Shown here: positions 10,613-19,995 of the stretch, piece by piece | Layout of the letters: every line of letters starts with the position of its first letter | Position numbering within the stretch: position 1 is the first letter of the stretch | Source: CAZUHB01 sp964620445 | GTDB taxonomy: Bacteria > Planctomycetota > B15-G4 > CAYZWU01 | Direction: 5' to 3' | DNA: 64,000 bases | Assembly: GCA_964620445.1 (NCBI GenBank) | Contig: CAZUHB010000036.1 | Span: 4,815 to 68,814, forward strand | Translations under genes and position numbers: made by a program | The notes under the pieces: model-generated | The model's input: the letters and a program-made list of their open reading frames with translations, nothing else | Told to the model about the DNA's origin: nothing | Databases searched by the model: none

Positions 10613-11691
10613 TCCAGTGAAATCCTCGGGTCAACGATCAGATACAGGACATCGGACAAAATCATCCCGAGCAGGACCAGGCCCGACGAGAAGAAGGCGA
10701 CGGCCATGATCACCGGGTAGTCGCGCGCGAGAAAGGAGTCATACAAGAGCCGTCCCATCCCGGGTATGTTGAAAATCGTTTCGACGATCACCGAACCGCC
10801 GATGAGAGCGGGCAGGAGGGTGGCGAGGAGCGTGATGATCGGGAGCACGCTGTTGCGAAAAGCATGCTTCACCACCACTTGCGTCTCCGAAAGGCCCTTG
10901 GCGCGCGCCGTCAAAATGTAATCCTGCCGGATCACCTCGAGCATTCCCGATCGCGCATAGCGCGACAAGGATGCGAGCCCGCCGTACGTGAGGCAGAATA
11001 CGGGCAGGATCATGTGCCAGAGGCGGTCGAAAAATCTGGCCGCCCCGCCCAGACCGGCCGCGTGCGACGAGGAGAGATCTTGAGGAGGAAAGATGTCGAG
11101 AAACTCTCCTCCCGCAAAAAAAACGATGAGCAAGGTGGCGACCCAGAAGTTGGGCAACGAGTAGAGGAAGAAGACAAAGAGGCTGATCGCGCTGTCGATT
11201 CCCGTTCCCCGTTTGATCGCTGAAAAAACACCGAGCGGAACAGCGATGATGTAAATGAGCACGATCGAGACGACCTGAAAGAGAAGCGAGACCTTGAAGG
11301 CCTCCCACACCTTGACCGTCACCGGTCTGTGATCCTGGTAGGAGGAGCCAAAATCCCAGGTGACGATCCGCCCGAGCCAGATCGGATACTGGGCGTCGCT
11401 GAACATGGCGCCGAGCCGCCCGAAGAAACCGCGGTCCCTGTATTCGGGACGTTCGTCGTCCCAGACATGCAGATTGAAGAGGAGGGGCTTGTCGAGTCCG
11501 TAGAGCCGGCGCGTCTGCTCGGCCACCTCGCGGGTCACCTGTCCCGAAAAGGTGGTTGCCACGATGCTTCCCTTCTCCGATTTGTCCGTTGGATCGCCGG
11601 GCGCGAGTTGAATGATGCAGAAGGTGACGATCGTGATGCCGACCAGGGTGGGAATCGCGATGAGGAGACGTTTCAGAATGTATCGCAGCAT
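10609..11691 (-). CDS. ABC transporter permease, OppB/YejB-like
   Basis: A 360-residue permease. The ATG at 11691 is chosen because it begins the standard N-terminus MLRYILKRLL; an in-frame upstream extension to 11745 overlaps the binding-protein gene and adds a non-family sequence. The first membrane segment is followed by an unusually long periplasmic loop (about residues 30-125) ending near the GSSYQ motif. Then come five membrane segments and the EAA loop DYILTARAKGLSETQVVVKHAFRN. The conserved NIPGMG and the C-terminal IVDPRISLE mark the family. Confidence 0.92.
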   Translation of the reverse strand: MLRYILKRLLIAIPTLVGITIVTFCIIQLAPGDPTDKSEKGSIVATTFSGQVTREVAEQTRRLYGLDKPLLFNLHVWDDERPEYRDRGFFGRLGAMFSDAQYPIWLGRIVTWDFGSSYQDHRPVTVKVWEAFKVSLLFQVVSIVLIYIIAVPLGVFSAIKRGTGIDSAISLFVFFLYSLPNFWVATLLIVFFAGGEFLDIFPPQDLSSSHAAGLGGAARFFDRLWHMILPVFCLTYGGLASLSRYARSGMLEVIRQDYILTARAKGLSETQVVVKHAFRNSVLPIITLLATLLPALIGGSVIVETIFNIPGMGRLLYDSFLARDYPVIMAVAFFSSGLVLLGMILSDVLYLIVDPRISLE

Positions 11692-11726
11692 GTCGCCCGT
11701 CTCAAAGGGAAGCCTGATTCCTCTAT

Positions 11727-13454
11727 CTACTCCGAGAGCCACCAATCGTAGACGTAGACCCCCTGGCCCTCGTAAAGGCGGACATTCTGCAGTTTCTTGC
11801 TGATCGCCGCATTGACCGCCGGGGTATAGAGCCCGGTGATGGGCTGGTCCTCGTGGAGAATCGCGTGCAACTCCCTCACGAGAGCGTAACGCTTGGCATC
11901 GTCGAACTCGGTCCGTGCCCGCTCGACGATCGAGTCGACACGTTCATTGACGTATCCGACACGATTGTCGCGTGGCACCTCGATCTGCGACGAATGCCAC
12001 GAACTGTAGTAATCCTCGTAGAGAAGGTCGGCCGAGGATGCGAGCTGGTAGGCGTCGAACTTTTGCTCCTTGACCAGTTTCAGGAATGTTTTCCATTCGA
12101 GCGCCCGCAGTTCCATGATGATCCCTGCGTCCTTGAGATCCTCCTCGAATCGGCGAAAGAGAGCCGATTCAAAAGGTTGCAGGGGATTCGAGATGAGCAG
12201 TTCGAAACGGAATTCCTTTGTCTTTCCGATAACGACCTTGTCGAGGATTCCGTTTCCGTCGCTGTCCGACCAGCCCGCTCGCTCGAGCAACATCCGCGCT
12301 CTCTCCCGATCGAACGCCAACGGTTCGATCGAGCGGTCGTACTCGTTCGCATAGTAGTACATCGGTCCGCTGATCACATGGCCTGAGCCGTGCAGGTGCG
12401 ATTCGAGGATCTGATGACGGCGGATCAGATGTGCCATGGCCTGGCGCGTGTAGCGGTTGTCGAAGAGCGGGTTGCGGTTGTTCCAGCCGATGTAGCTGAA
12501 ATAGGGTATGTAGTAGGTGCACACCCTGCCGATCTTCTTGAATTCCTCGGTGCTCGCCTTGTGGGCCACGTCGTCTTGATACATGTTGAAGATATCGAGC
12601 TCACCCTGCTTGAAAAGCAGATACTCCATGCTTTGATCGGCCACGATCTTCCACCTGATGTGGTCCATCCATGGCCGGGCGAACTCGGGAAAGATCTCCC
12701 GGTTCAGGTCGCAGCGATCGATGACCACCTCGCGGCCCGTGTCCCAGCGACTGAAGCGGAACGGACCGTAACCGACCGGATCCCGGCCCAGGGGGTGGTT
12801 GTTGATCTCCTCCGGCTCAACTCCCTCGAGAAGATGGGCGGGCATGATGCGCATCCTGCGCCCGAAGGTGTACGACGAGGCGAAGTAGGCCTTGTTGTAA
12901 ACAGCCTCGAAGGTGAGATCATCGATGACGCGGATCTCGTCGAGACCGTCGAGGATCCCCCTGATGCGGCTCGCGTCGATCTTCTCGTTACCGATCAGAT
13001 CGAAGGAGAGCTTGACATCCCTGGCGCTCACACAGGCACCGCTCTTGTCGAAGTCGTGCCACTTGATCCCCTCGCGAAGCCGCCACCTGTGAACGAGATG
13101 ATCTTCCGAGATCTCGGGCAAGCTGGCAGCGGTGAGAGGACGCAGTTCCTTTGTCTCCGGATCGACGTCGATCAACGGCGGAAAGACGAAGTTGCTGATC
13201 CTCCGGCTCGATCCGCCGGAGCGGGTCAGGTTGTTCAATGTCTGCGGATCTTTGCGGGCCAGGAAAGAGACGGTTCCGCCGAATCGGGGTTCGCCTGATG
13301 CGACGTCACGTTCCGGCTGCTGGCTCTCTGACGCGGTACCCGTCGGCTGCGTCGGAACCTGACCGTCCCTGCCGCCCGACACGTAGAGGATGATCAGGAC
13401 GAGAGCCGAAAGGCAGAGCACGAAAAGGAGCAGCTTTCCAGGTTGGATCATCAC
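11727..13454 (-). CDS. Peptide ABC transporter substrate-binding protein (SBP family 5)
   Basis: A 575-residue solute-binding protein that heads the - strand importer operon. One hydrophobic segment (residues 7-26) without a lipobox cysteine acts as signal or anchor. A Ser/Pro/Thr/Gln-rich linker follows, then the binding domain beginning near GGTVSFLARKDPQTLNNL. Family landmarks are WRLREGIKWHD and GYGPFRFSRW. It resembles the binding proteins that accompany YejB/YejE-type permeases more than classical OppA. It has little direct resemblance to the binding protein of the + strand operon, so the two importers probably have different ligands. Confidence 0.9.
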   Translation of the reverse strand: MMIQPGKLLLFVLCLSALVLIILYVSGGRDGQVPTQPTGTASESQQPERDVASGEPRFGGTVSFLARKDPQTLNNLTRSGGSSRRISNFVFPPLIDVDPETKELRPLTAASLPEISEDHLVHRWRLREGIKWHDFDKSGACVSARDVKLSFDLIGNEKIDASRIRGILDGLDEIRVIDDLTFEAVYNKAYFASSYTFGRRMRIMPAHLLEGVEPEEINNHPLGRDPVGYGPFRFSRWDTGREVVIDRCDLNREIFPEFARPWMDHIRWKIVADQSMEYLLFKQGELDIFNMYQDDVAHKASTEEFKKIGRVCTYYIPYFSYIGWNNRNPLFDNRYTRQAMAHLIRRHQILESHLHGSGHVISGPMYYYANEYDRSIEPLAFDRERARMLLERAGWSDSDGNGILDKVVIGKTKEFRFELLISNPLQPFESALFRRFEEDLKDAGIIMELRALEWKTFLKLVKEQKFDAYQLASSADLLYEDYYSSWHSSQIEVPRDNRVGYVNERVDSIVERARTEFDDAKRYALVRELHAILHEDQPITGLYTPAVNAAISKKLQNVRLYEGQGVYVYDWWLSE

Positions 13455-13556
13455 GATCTCCTACTATCCTCGCCTTTCCAATTTAGCCATCTTTATACGA
13501 CGCGATCAGGGGGGTAACCGGCCGCAAGCCGTTATATATTCAGGTTCGGCAGTCAC

Positions 13557-13943
13557 TCAAGGCCGGGCGATCGCCACGGCGTCCATCTCCACGAGCACGT
13601 CCTTGGGTAAGCGGGAGACCTCGACACACGCTCTGGCCGGCGGTGTCTCATTGAAGTAGCGGCCATAGACCTCGTTCATGTCGCCGAAAGTCGAAAGATC
13701 GGTCAAGAAAACCGTAACCTTGACCGTTTCGGCCAGCGAACTTCCTGCAGCGGCCAGGACGGCGCTCAGGTTCTCGAGGACCTGCTCGGTCTGGCTCGCC
13801 ACGTCGTCGCCAACGAGTTCCATGGTTTTCGGATCGAGCGGGATCTGGCCTGAAACGAACACGAGGCCGTCCGTCCGGACCGCCTGGGAGTAGGGTCCGA
13901 TCGCCGCAGGGGCCTTCGGCGTGGTCACGATGTCCTTTGCCAT
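13557..13943 (-). CDS. ridA: RidA family reactive-intermediate deaminase
   Basis: A 128-residue member of the Rid/YjgF/YER057c/UK114 family. It hydrolyses reactive enamine/imine intermediates made by PLP enzymes. The family signatures APAAIGPYSQAV, FVSGQIPLDP and PARACVEV are all present; the Arg of the last one is the catalytic residue that marks active RidA. ATG 13943 is chosen because it gives the normal family length and an AAGGA lies upstream; an earlier in-frame Met at 13964 overlaps the coaD stop. It probably forms an operon with coaD. Confidence 0.94.
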   Translation of the reverse strand: MAKDIVTTPKAPAAIGPYSQAVRTDGLVFVSGQIPLDPKTMELVGDDVASQTEQVLENLSAVLAAAGSSLAETVKVTVFLTDLSTFGDMNEVYGRYFNETPPARACVEVSRLPKDVLVEMDAVAIARP

Positions 13944-13963
13944 GACTCGCTGATTCCTTTCCA

Positions 13964-14461
13964 TTATTTTTTCACGTTGTTCAGTCCGAGCTTGATTCTG
14001 AGGGCTTTCTCCACCTCGGGAGGCAGCATGTGAGAGACATCGGCACCCATGATGACCGATTCCTTGATGAGCCGCGAAGAGATGTAGGAATACTCGAGAC
14101 TGGGCATGACGAAAAGGGTTTCCACATCCTCGGCAAAGGCCCGGTTCGTGAGGGCCATCTGGAATTCGTACTCGAAGTCGGACACCGTTCGGAGTCCGCG
14201 CAAGATCGTGTAAGCCTTCTTTTCGTGCGCGAAGTTGACCACCAGTCCACTGAAGAACTCCACCTTCACGTTGTCGAGCTTGCCCTCGACCTGGGTGTGG
14301 ATCATGGCGACCCGTTCGTCAGGCGTGAACACCGGGGTTTTTGCCGGGTTGACCGCGACGCCCACGATCAATTCGTCGAACAAACACGCGCCGCGACGGA
14401 TCAAATCCATGTGCCCGTAGGTGACGGGATCAAACGTGCCCGGATACACTGCTTTGACCAT
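13964..14461 (-). CDS. coaD: Phosphopantetheine adenylyltransferase
   Basis: A 165-residue nucleotidyltransferase that makes dephospho-CoA from 4'-phosphopantetheine and ATP, the fourth step of coenzyme A synthesis. The (T/H)xGH-type motif is in YPGTFDPVTYGHMDLI. The second substrate motif is RGLRTVSDFEYEFQM, and YSYISSRLIKE matches the ISSxxIK motif. ATG 14461 is supported by GGAG seven bases upstream and by family length; the in-frame extension to 14503 has no support. A type III pantothenate kinase gene (coaX) is found elsewhere in the window. Confidence 0.96.
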   Translation of the reverse strand: MVKAVYPGTFDPVTYGHMDLIRRGACLFDELIVGVAVNPAKTPVFTPDERVAMIHTQVEGKLDNVKVEFFSGLVVNFAHEKKAYTILRGLRTVSDFEYEFQMALTNRAFAEDVETLFVMPSLEYSYISSRLIKESVIMGADVSHMLPPEVEKALRIKLGLNNVKK

Positions 14462-14606
14462 CGGAATCTCCAGAGGAATCGATGTTTCGACAGAAACCGC
14501 CACAGTTCAGCGTAATTTCATTATGAATCGCCGCCGCACAATGACCAAGAGAAAAAGGACAGTGCCGTAACCGGTTGCGTTTACTTTCGTCCAAGCCAAC
14601 GGATTA

Positions 14607-16055
14607 ATGACCATGGCACGAATTCTGGATCGCCAACCGATATTGCTTCTACTTGTGCCCTATGTTTCCAGCCTGATTCTGGGGCCGCCCGCTCTCCTGC
14701 TCTGGGCAGGGGGCGCCGCGTTGTGGTTCAGCCTCGAACACGAATTTCGGCCCTCCGCCGCGACAGGAGCGCTCGTCGCTCTGCTGACCTGCGCTGCGGG
14801 TATCTTTGCGCAGCCCGAGACCGGCGAGACGCGCGCCTGTCCGCGGTTGATTCTTTTCCGAGGAGAGGTGGTCGATGGTCCATGGCCCGACAGGATCTGC
14901 CCGGGCACTTTCCAGATGTGGGTCGTCCCCATCGAGAACGGTTCGAAGATCGAGAGAGCCCCTGTCCTGGTCGTGGTGATCAAGGGAGTTCCGGCGCGGG
15001 CGATCAAACCGGGATCGCGCGTGGTCTTTCCCTGCGAGGCTGTTCTCGGGAGACAGGGGCTCCGTCTGCGCACGCACACGGCGCTGATCGAGGCAGCGGA
15101 ACCGTCGCGCGACGCTTCGCTGGCCCGCGGCATCTACACCTTGCGCAGGGAAATGAAATCCTGCCTTCAACGCTCTCTCTCACAGGAGCCGGCCTCCTTT
15201 TGCACCTCGATCCTTCTCGGTATACCGAGGTCTGTCGGAAGGGAGACGCGGGATCTGTTCAAACGCACCGGAACGATGCATCTTCTCTCGATCAGCGGGC
15301 TTCACGTGGGAATCATCCTCATCATGTTGACCAGATTTCTCAGCCTGCTCAACCTCGGCTGGGCAACGAGCACGGCGGTGCAGATCGGCGCACTGGCCGG
15401 ACTCTGCTTGATCACGGGAGGTCGTGTGCCCGTCTTGCGGGCGGCGCTCACCGGCGGATGCTTCATTGCGTCCAATTATCTGGGCCGCGCCACACGGTCC
15501 TCGGTCTTTCTCTTCGATGCCGCCTTCGTGATTCTTCTGCTCGATCCCGGGGCGTGCCGCGAGATTTCGTTCCAGCTTTCGTTTGCCGGTTATGGCTCGA
15601 TCCTTCTTTTTCTTCAGCGGGTGCCGCTGGAGAGCCTGCCGGTTCCGGTCGGGGTGCGCAGGGTGGCCCAGACCGCGGGAATCTCGTGCGCCGCCTGGTG
15701 CGGCACAGCGCCCCTGGCAGCGTTCTACTTCGGAACGATCGTGCCTTTTGCGCCACTCGTCAATTGCGTCGCCGTTCCCCTTTTCGGGCTCCTTCTGTGG
15801 GCGGGCCTTCTCCACCTTCTTATCGCGTTGCCCTTTCCGATTCTGGCGATCGTGACAGGCGTTATTGTCGAATGGCTCCACTCCGCGCTGATGATCCTGC
15901 TCGAGTGGTGCGCGGCCCTCCTGCCCGCCCCGATCGCAAGCCCGCCTCTGCACTGCTCGATTCTGGCCCTCTGGTATGCGCTTCTCGCGGCGGCACTCAT
16001 CCTGCCGGCGCCAAATCGCTGCCAGAGGCGGGAAAACAGGGGGGTTACACTTTGA
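14607..16055 (+). CDS. ComEC/Rec2-type competence membrane protein, without metallo-beta-lactamase domain
   Basis: A 482-residue polytopic membrane protein. The N-terminal part has two hydrophobic segments and a soluble OB-like region (about residues 80-170). The central part is the competence domain, recognised by LLSISGLHVGI (about 228-238), which is strongly conserved in ComEC, and by several further membrane segments to the C-terminus. ComEC forms the inner-membrane channel for single-stranded DNA uptake. Full-length ComEC is usually 700-800 residues and ends in a metallo-beta-lactamase domain, which is absent here; the gene stops right after the last membrane helix. Start ATG 14607 (alternative 14613); no clear ribosome binding site. 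Confidence 0.85.
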   Translation: MTMARILDRQPILLLLVPYVSSLILGPPALLLWAGGAALWFSLEHEFRPSAATGALVALLTCAAGIFAQPETGETRACPRLILFRGEVVDGPWPDRICPGTFQMWVVPIENGSKIERAPVLVVVIKGVPARAIKPGSRVVFPCEAVLGRQGLRLRTHTALIEAAEPSRDASLARGIYTLRREMKSCLQRSLSQEPASFCTSILLGIPRSVGRETRDLFKRTGTMHLLSISGLHVGIILIMLTRFLSLLNLGWATSTAVQIGALAGLCLITGGRVPVLRAALTGGCFIASNYLGRATRSSVFLFDAAFVILLLDPGACREISFQLSFAGYGSILLFLQRVPLESLPVPVGVRRVAQTAGISCAAWCGTAPLAAFYFGTIVPFAPLVNCVAVPLFGLLLWAGLLHLLIALPFPILAIVTGVIVEWLHSALMILLEWCAALLPAPIASPPLHCSILALWYALLAAALILPAPNRCQRRENRGVTL

Positions 16056-16136
16056 GCGGGCTATTCTATATTGTACGGGGCATGTCCCCCCGAGTGTCCA
16101 TTAGCCTCATCCCAATAACCGGTTAGGGGATAAACA

Positions 16137-17345
16137 ATGAGACGACTCCACAACTCCAGACAGGTGAGCCATTTGGCTCTGATCATCTGTGTCGGTATCG
16201 TGTTCTTCGGCGGGATCTGCCAGGCTGAAATCTTTTTCCTACGCGACGGAAGTTGCATTGCGGGAACCTCTCCCAAACCGCTTGACGATCATTTCATCAG
16301 ACTCCAGACCTTGCAGGGGACCGTCGATATCGAAAGAAGCGAGATCCTCCTCCACCGCAGCGACATGGAGCTGAACAGGCTCTGCAAAAAGATGCGCGCC
16401 GATCTGACGCCGGGCAGCTCATCCGAACTGACCCAGCTCGCCTGGTGGTGCCGCACGAAGGGCCTTTACGACGAGATGTTCGAATTCCTCGACAAGGCGC
16501 TCTCCATCGACCCGCAAACCGAGGCCGCACAGAAATTCATCGCCGAGATGGTCGATTCGATCGACTACAAGGCCTTCAGGGCGCTCCCCCACTTGGGGGG
16601 ACCGGATCCGCAGCTCGACCTCTTCCGCGCGAGCGCCTCATCCGGTCGGACACTCGCACGGATCGGCGAGGGGATCCTCTCGCGCCTTCCCGAGGAAATG
16701 GTGACATCGATGCTCTTGCGCCACATCCTGTCGGGCAAGGAAGGGGACCGCTTTTTCGCTCTCAGAGTCTGTCGCACACTCAAACCGAAAAAAGCTCTCG
16801 AGGTATTGGTCAAGACCGCCCTCTTCGATCGGTGCGACGAGGCCCGCAGCCTCGCCCTCGACGCGCTTTGCGAGTACGACGACAAGAACATCGTCAATCC
16901 TTTCGTGTCCGCGCTCAAGCTCGATTTCAATCGCTACAGGCTGAATGCGCTCGACGGCCTGGAACGCCTCCAGGATCGGCGTGTTTCCGGTGTGCTCATC
17001 GCCGGTCTCGCACCGGCCAACAGCGCGGCCTCGGATGGCGTGAGGGACGGCACGCGCGCCCACGTGTTCGTGGGGAACCAGAGGGCGGCCGTGACCGGTT
17101 TCGACACGCAGATCGCGGCATCGGCAGCGATCGCCAGTCCCGTGATTTCCACCCTTCAGGATGGTGTGGTCCTTGACGTCAAGATCTATGGAGTCGCGAT
17201 CTACAGCTTCACCAAAGCAGAGCGCAAGCGGATCGGCGGGGTGCTCGCAGATCTGAACAGCGTTGACTACGGAACAGACGTCGGCCTGTGGAAGACTTGG
17301 TGGGACAAGAACAAGAAAGAGATTCTGGCCGCGGAAAAGGACTAG
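16137..17345 (+). CDS. Secreted HEAT-repeat-like protein with a secretin-like C-terminal segment
   Basis: A 402-residue protein with a signal peptide (residues 1-30, ending near ICQA), so it is probably periplasmic. Residues about 30-70 (IFFLRDGSCIAG...VDIERSEIL) look like a small beta domain found in secreted proteins that precede tetratricopeptide-like regions. Residues 80-300 are helical repeats of HEAT/TPR type. The striking part is residues 308-349 (17058-17183): it matches the secretin at 1238-1363 in 23 of 42 positions, including NQ, GFD, QDG and VLDVK. The function is unknown. The start has AGGGG seven bases upstream. It is transcribed away from comEC in the same direction. Confidence 0.75.
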   Translation: MRRLHNSRQVSHLALIICVGIVFFGGICQAEIFFLRDGSCIAGTSPKPLDDHFIRLQTLQGTVDIERSEILLHRSDMELNRLCKKMRADLTPGSSSELTQLAWWCRTKGLYDEMFEFLDKALSIDPQTEAAQKFIAEMVDSIDYKAFRALPHLGGPDPQLDLFRASASSGRTLARIGEGILSRLPEEMVTSMLLRHILSGKEGDRFFALRVCRTLKPKKALEVLVKTALFDRCDEARSLALDALCEYDDKNIVNPFVSALKLDFNRYRLNALDGLERLQDRRVSGVLIAGLAPANSAASDGVRDGTRAHVFVGNQRAAVTGFDTQIAASAAIASPVISTLQDGVVLDVKIYGVAIYSFTKAERKRIGGVLADLNSVDYGTDVGLWKTWWDKNKKEILAAEKD

Positions 17346-17372
17346 AATGGGTTAGCGGTTCTTCGCCTGGAT

Positions 17373-17681
17373 TCACTTTTTCAGCGAACGCCCCAGTTTC
17401 TTTTCCACCGAATCGATCTTGGAGGTCAATCGTCCGGATCGTCCTTTCCGGTAATCGATCTTGATGGCGACCGAGATCCTGTCGCAGTCGGTACTCATCT
17501 TCCGATAGCATGACTTGACCACATTCATCACGTCATCCCATTCACCCTCCAACACGGTGCCCATCGGATTGATCCTGTACTCGAGACCGCTCTTGTCGAT
17601 GATATCGAGCGAACGCGAAACATACTTGGATACGCTCTCCCCCTTGTCGAGGGGCGTCATGCTGAACTCGAGCAGCATCAT
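17373..17681 (-). CDS. MTH1187/YkoF-type thiamine-binding-like protein
   Basis: A small 102-residue protein of the MTH1187 (UPF0045) family. It begins LLEFSMTPLDKGESVSKYV and contains YRINPMGTVLEGEWDDVM, both typical of this ferredoxin-like fold. Members bind thiamine or related pyrimidines in some structures, but the physiological role is unclear. ATG 17681 is chosen because GGAGG lies eight bases upstream; a second Met follows directly. The longer in-frame extension to 17798 has no family resemblance. It is convergent with the HEAT-type gene. Confidence 0.85.
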   Translation of the reverse strand: MMLLEFSMTPLDKGESVSKYVSRSLDIIDKSGLEYRINPMGTVLEGEWDDVMNVVKSCYRKMSTDCDRISVAIKIDYRKGRSGRLTSKIDSVEKKLGRSLKK

Positions 17682-17818
17682 CTCATTATCCTCCACGAGA
17701 CTCTCCCAACGGATCGGACCGATTATACCCCTGCGGTTCGCTCGATCCTCCCCGAATTCTGTAACCCCCCATCCCGTTCCCCGTCCCCATTGAGACAACC
17801 AGAACGTGCGGGGGACGC

Positions 17819-19417
17819 ATGACGATAAGAATCAGCAGCATCGCCTTTCGTGGAATCGACGCGGTTCCGGTCGACGTGGAAGTCCAGAAAACACGCGGTC
17901 TTTTCGGCCAGGTGTCGATGGTCGGTTTGCCGAGCCACGGCGTTCGCGAGAGTCGGGACCGGGTCAGGGCCGCGATCCAGGCGTCCCGGTTCGATTTTCC
18001 GAAATCGGCCATGATCATCAATTTTGCCCCGGGTGACCTGAAGAAGGAGGGTTCTTTCTACGACCTCCCCGTGGCGATCGGAATTCTGGCGGCTTCTGGA
18101 ATCGTGCCAGGCGATGGGTTGGGCGGCTATTTTTTTCTTGGCGAACTCGGTCTCGATGGCAGCCTGAGACCGGTGCCCGGAGCGCTCTCGGCAGCGGTCT
18201 TGGCTCGCGATGCCGGCATGCGCGGGGTGGTCGTCCCCCCATCGAGCCTCGATGAGGCGCGGCTCGTTCCCGAGATCGATGTTCTGGCACCGATCGACCT
18301 GCGCCACGCCGCGCGCCTTTTCGGGGCAAATTGTCTGGAAGAGCCTCCCGGTCCTCCCATCCCGACCGTGGGCGATCTCGATGTGGACAACCTGACGGCC
18401 CGATCATCGATCGCACGGCCGCCAGCTGGCGACCGCCTCGATTTTTCCGATGTCAAAGGACAGGAGGCATCCAAGGAAGCGCTCGTCGTGGCTGCTGCCG
18501 GCGGCCATAATCTTCTCTTCATCGGACCGCCAGGTTCGGGAAAGACCATGCTGGCCACCCGGCTGCCATCGATTCTGCCCGGGCTCGATATCGCCGACGC
18601 TCTCGAGGTCTCGCGCATCCACTCCTTCACCCGTCACGGATTGCGCGAGTTGATCAACCGTCCACCCTTCCGCGCTCCCCACCACACGATTTCCTATGCC
18701 GGTCTGGTGGGCGGGGGACAGATTCCGCGGCCCGGTGAAATCTCGCTGGCCCACAAGGGGATCCTCTTCCTCGACGAACTTCCCGAATTCGGACGCCACA
18801 CTCTCGAAACACTCAGACAACCGATGGAGGACGGGGTGGTTACGATCAGCCGCGCCGCGGGGCATGAAACCTTGCCGGCCCGGATCTCGTTGATCGCATC
18901 GATGAATCCCTGTCCTTGCGGATTTCACGGGGACAGCCGCTGCCAGTGCGTCTGCACACCGCGGCAGATTCAACGATATTTGAACAGAATTTCAGGCCCG
19001 ATTCTCGACAGGCTCGACATGCACGTCGATGTGCCGCCCGTGCCCCATGACGTACTTCAGGCCGCGACGTGCGGCCTCGATTCGAAGAGGATGGCCAGAA
19101 GGGTCGAGAAGGCACGGATTGCGCAGGCTGCGCGCTGGCGCAGCGTGTCCGCCCGTCGACAGAATTCGTCGATCCAACTGAACGCTCACATGCAATCCAA
19201 GCAGATCGACAGGTTCTGCAAGCTGAACGCCGAGGCGCGCGGCTTTCTCGATGCGCACATGAAGGAATTCCCCATGTCGGCAAGGGGCTACACCCGGATT
19301 CTCAAGGTGGCGCGCACCGTGGCCGATCTCGAGGGAGCCGAAAAGCTGGATGCCTGTCACGTGGAGCGCGCCGTCATGTTCCGATCGCTCGACAGGCAGC
19401 AGATTTTTCCGTTCTGA
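17819..19417 (+). CDS. YifB/ComM family Mg-chelatase-like AAA+ ATPase
   Basis: A 532-residue protein. The N-terminal ChlI-like domain (residues 20-140) is followed by the AAA+ domain with Walker A GPPGSGKT (about 237-244), Walker B GILFLDELPEF and the arginine-finger region. The zinc-type cysteine cluster is NPCPCGFHGD..CQC, and the C-terminal Mg-chelatase domain closes the protein. ComM is a hexameric helicase that helps branch migration in natural transformation, which fits the ComEC-type gene 3 kb upstream. It may also act in general recombination. Confidence 0.93.
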   Translation: MTIRISSIAFRGIDAVPVDVEVQKTRGLFGQVSMVGLPSHGVRESRDRVRAAIQASRFDFPKSAMIINFAPGDLKKEGSFYDLPVAIGILAASGIVPGDGLGGYFFLGELGLDGSLRPVPGALSAAVLARDAGMRGVVVPPSSLDEARLVPEIDVLAPIDLRHAARLFGANCLEEPPGPPIPTVGDLDVDNLTARSSIARPPAGDRLDFSDVKGQEASKEALVVAAAGGHNLLFIGPPGSGKTMLATRLPSILPGLDIADALEVSRIHSFTRHGLRELINRPPFRAPHHTISYAGLVGGGQIPRPGEISLAHKGILFLDELPEFGRHTLETLRQPMEDGVVTISRAAGHETLPARISLIASMNPCPCGFHGDSRCQCVCTPRQIQRYLNRISGPILDRLDMHVDVPPVPHDVLQAATCGLDSKRMARRVEKARIAQAARWRSVSARRQNSSIQLNAHMQSKQIDRFCKLNAEARGFLDAHMKEFPMSARGYTRILKVARTVADLEGAEKLDACHVERAVMFRSLDRQQIFPF

Positions 19418-19430
19418 CGGGAGGGCGTGC

Positions 19431-19946
19431 TTATTTGTTGAGACAGCACTTTTTGAACTTCTTGCCGCTGCCGCAGTGGCAGGGATCGTTCCGGCCGAGC
19501 TTTGTGGTGTCACCGACGATCTGTTCCGTGGGAGGTTCGTCGGGAAGGCGGTCCGCATCCTTCACGCCTTTCACCAGTTTGGCCCACCGTTTCTCGAGAT
19601 CGACGATCGTCTTTTCGATGCGCGGAAGATCATTGATATGGATGTTGTCTTTCAAGTAATCCTGGTAGGCGCGCACCACCTTGGGGGCCTTCTTGAGGTA
19701 CTTCTCGTTACCGATAAAACGCCGCGGAAATGTCCCGATGACCACATCCTTGAAGGATGCGGCATCCATTTCCTTCGGAGCCATTTCGTGGTAGATGTAA
19801 TAGCACTCGAGATAAAGTCTCAAGATCGTCTTCACATCGTCGCTGTCACCCACGATGGCGGCGGCTTTTGATTTGAAGAAAGCCTTCATCTCGAGTCGGA
19901 CGACCTTACCACCGCTGAATTTTGCTTCGTCTGAAATGAGTCCCAT
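19431..19946 (-). CDS. SEC-C motif protein of unknown function
   Basis: A 171-residue protein ending in a SEC-C zinc motif, GRNDPCHCGSGKKFKKCC, like the C-terminus of SecA. The rest (residues 1-145) is a helical, charged region with no recognisable domain. ATG 19946 is chosen for its AAGGAAG six bases upstream. An in-frame extension to 20078 would overlap the cutA gene and is not supported. It is the last gene of the nrnA/phosphoesterase/cutA operon. SEC-C motifs bind zinc and often mediate contact with SecB or the ribosome. Confidence 0.78.
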   Translation of the reverse strand: MGLISDEAKFSGGKVVRLEMKAFFKSKAAAIVGDSDDVKTILRLYLECYYIYHEMAPKEMDAASFKDVVIGTFPRRFIGNEKYLKKAPKVVRAYQDYLKDNIHINDLPRIEKTIVDLEKRWAKLVKGVKDADRLPDEPPTEQIVGDTTKLGRNDPCHCGSGKKFKKCCLNK

Positions 19947-19995
19947 TTCGTTCTTCCTTTCCGGACTGTTCAAGGCGCCCTCGAGTCCTCGAGGG

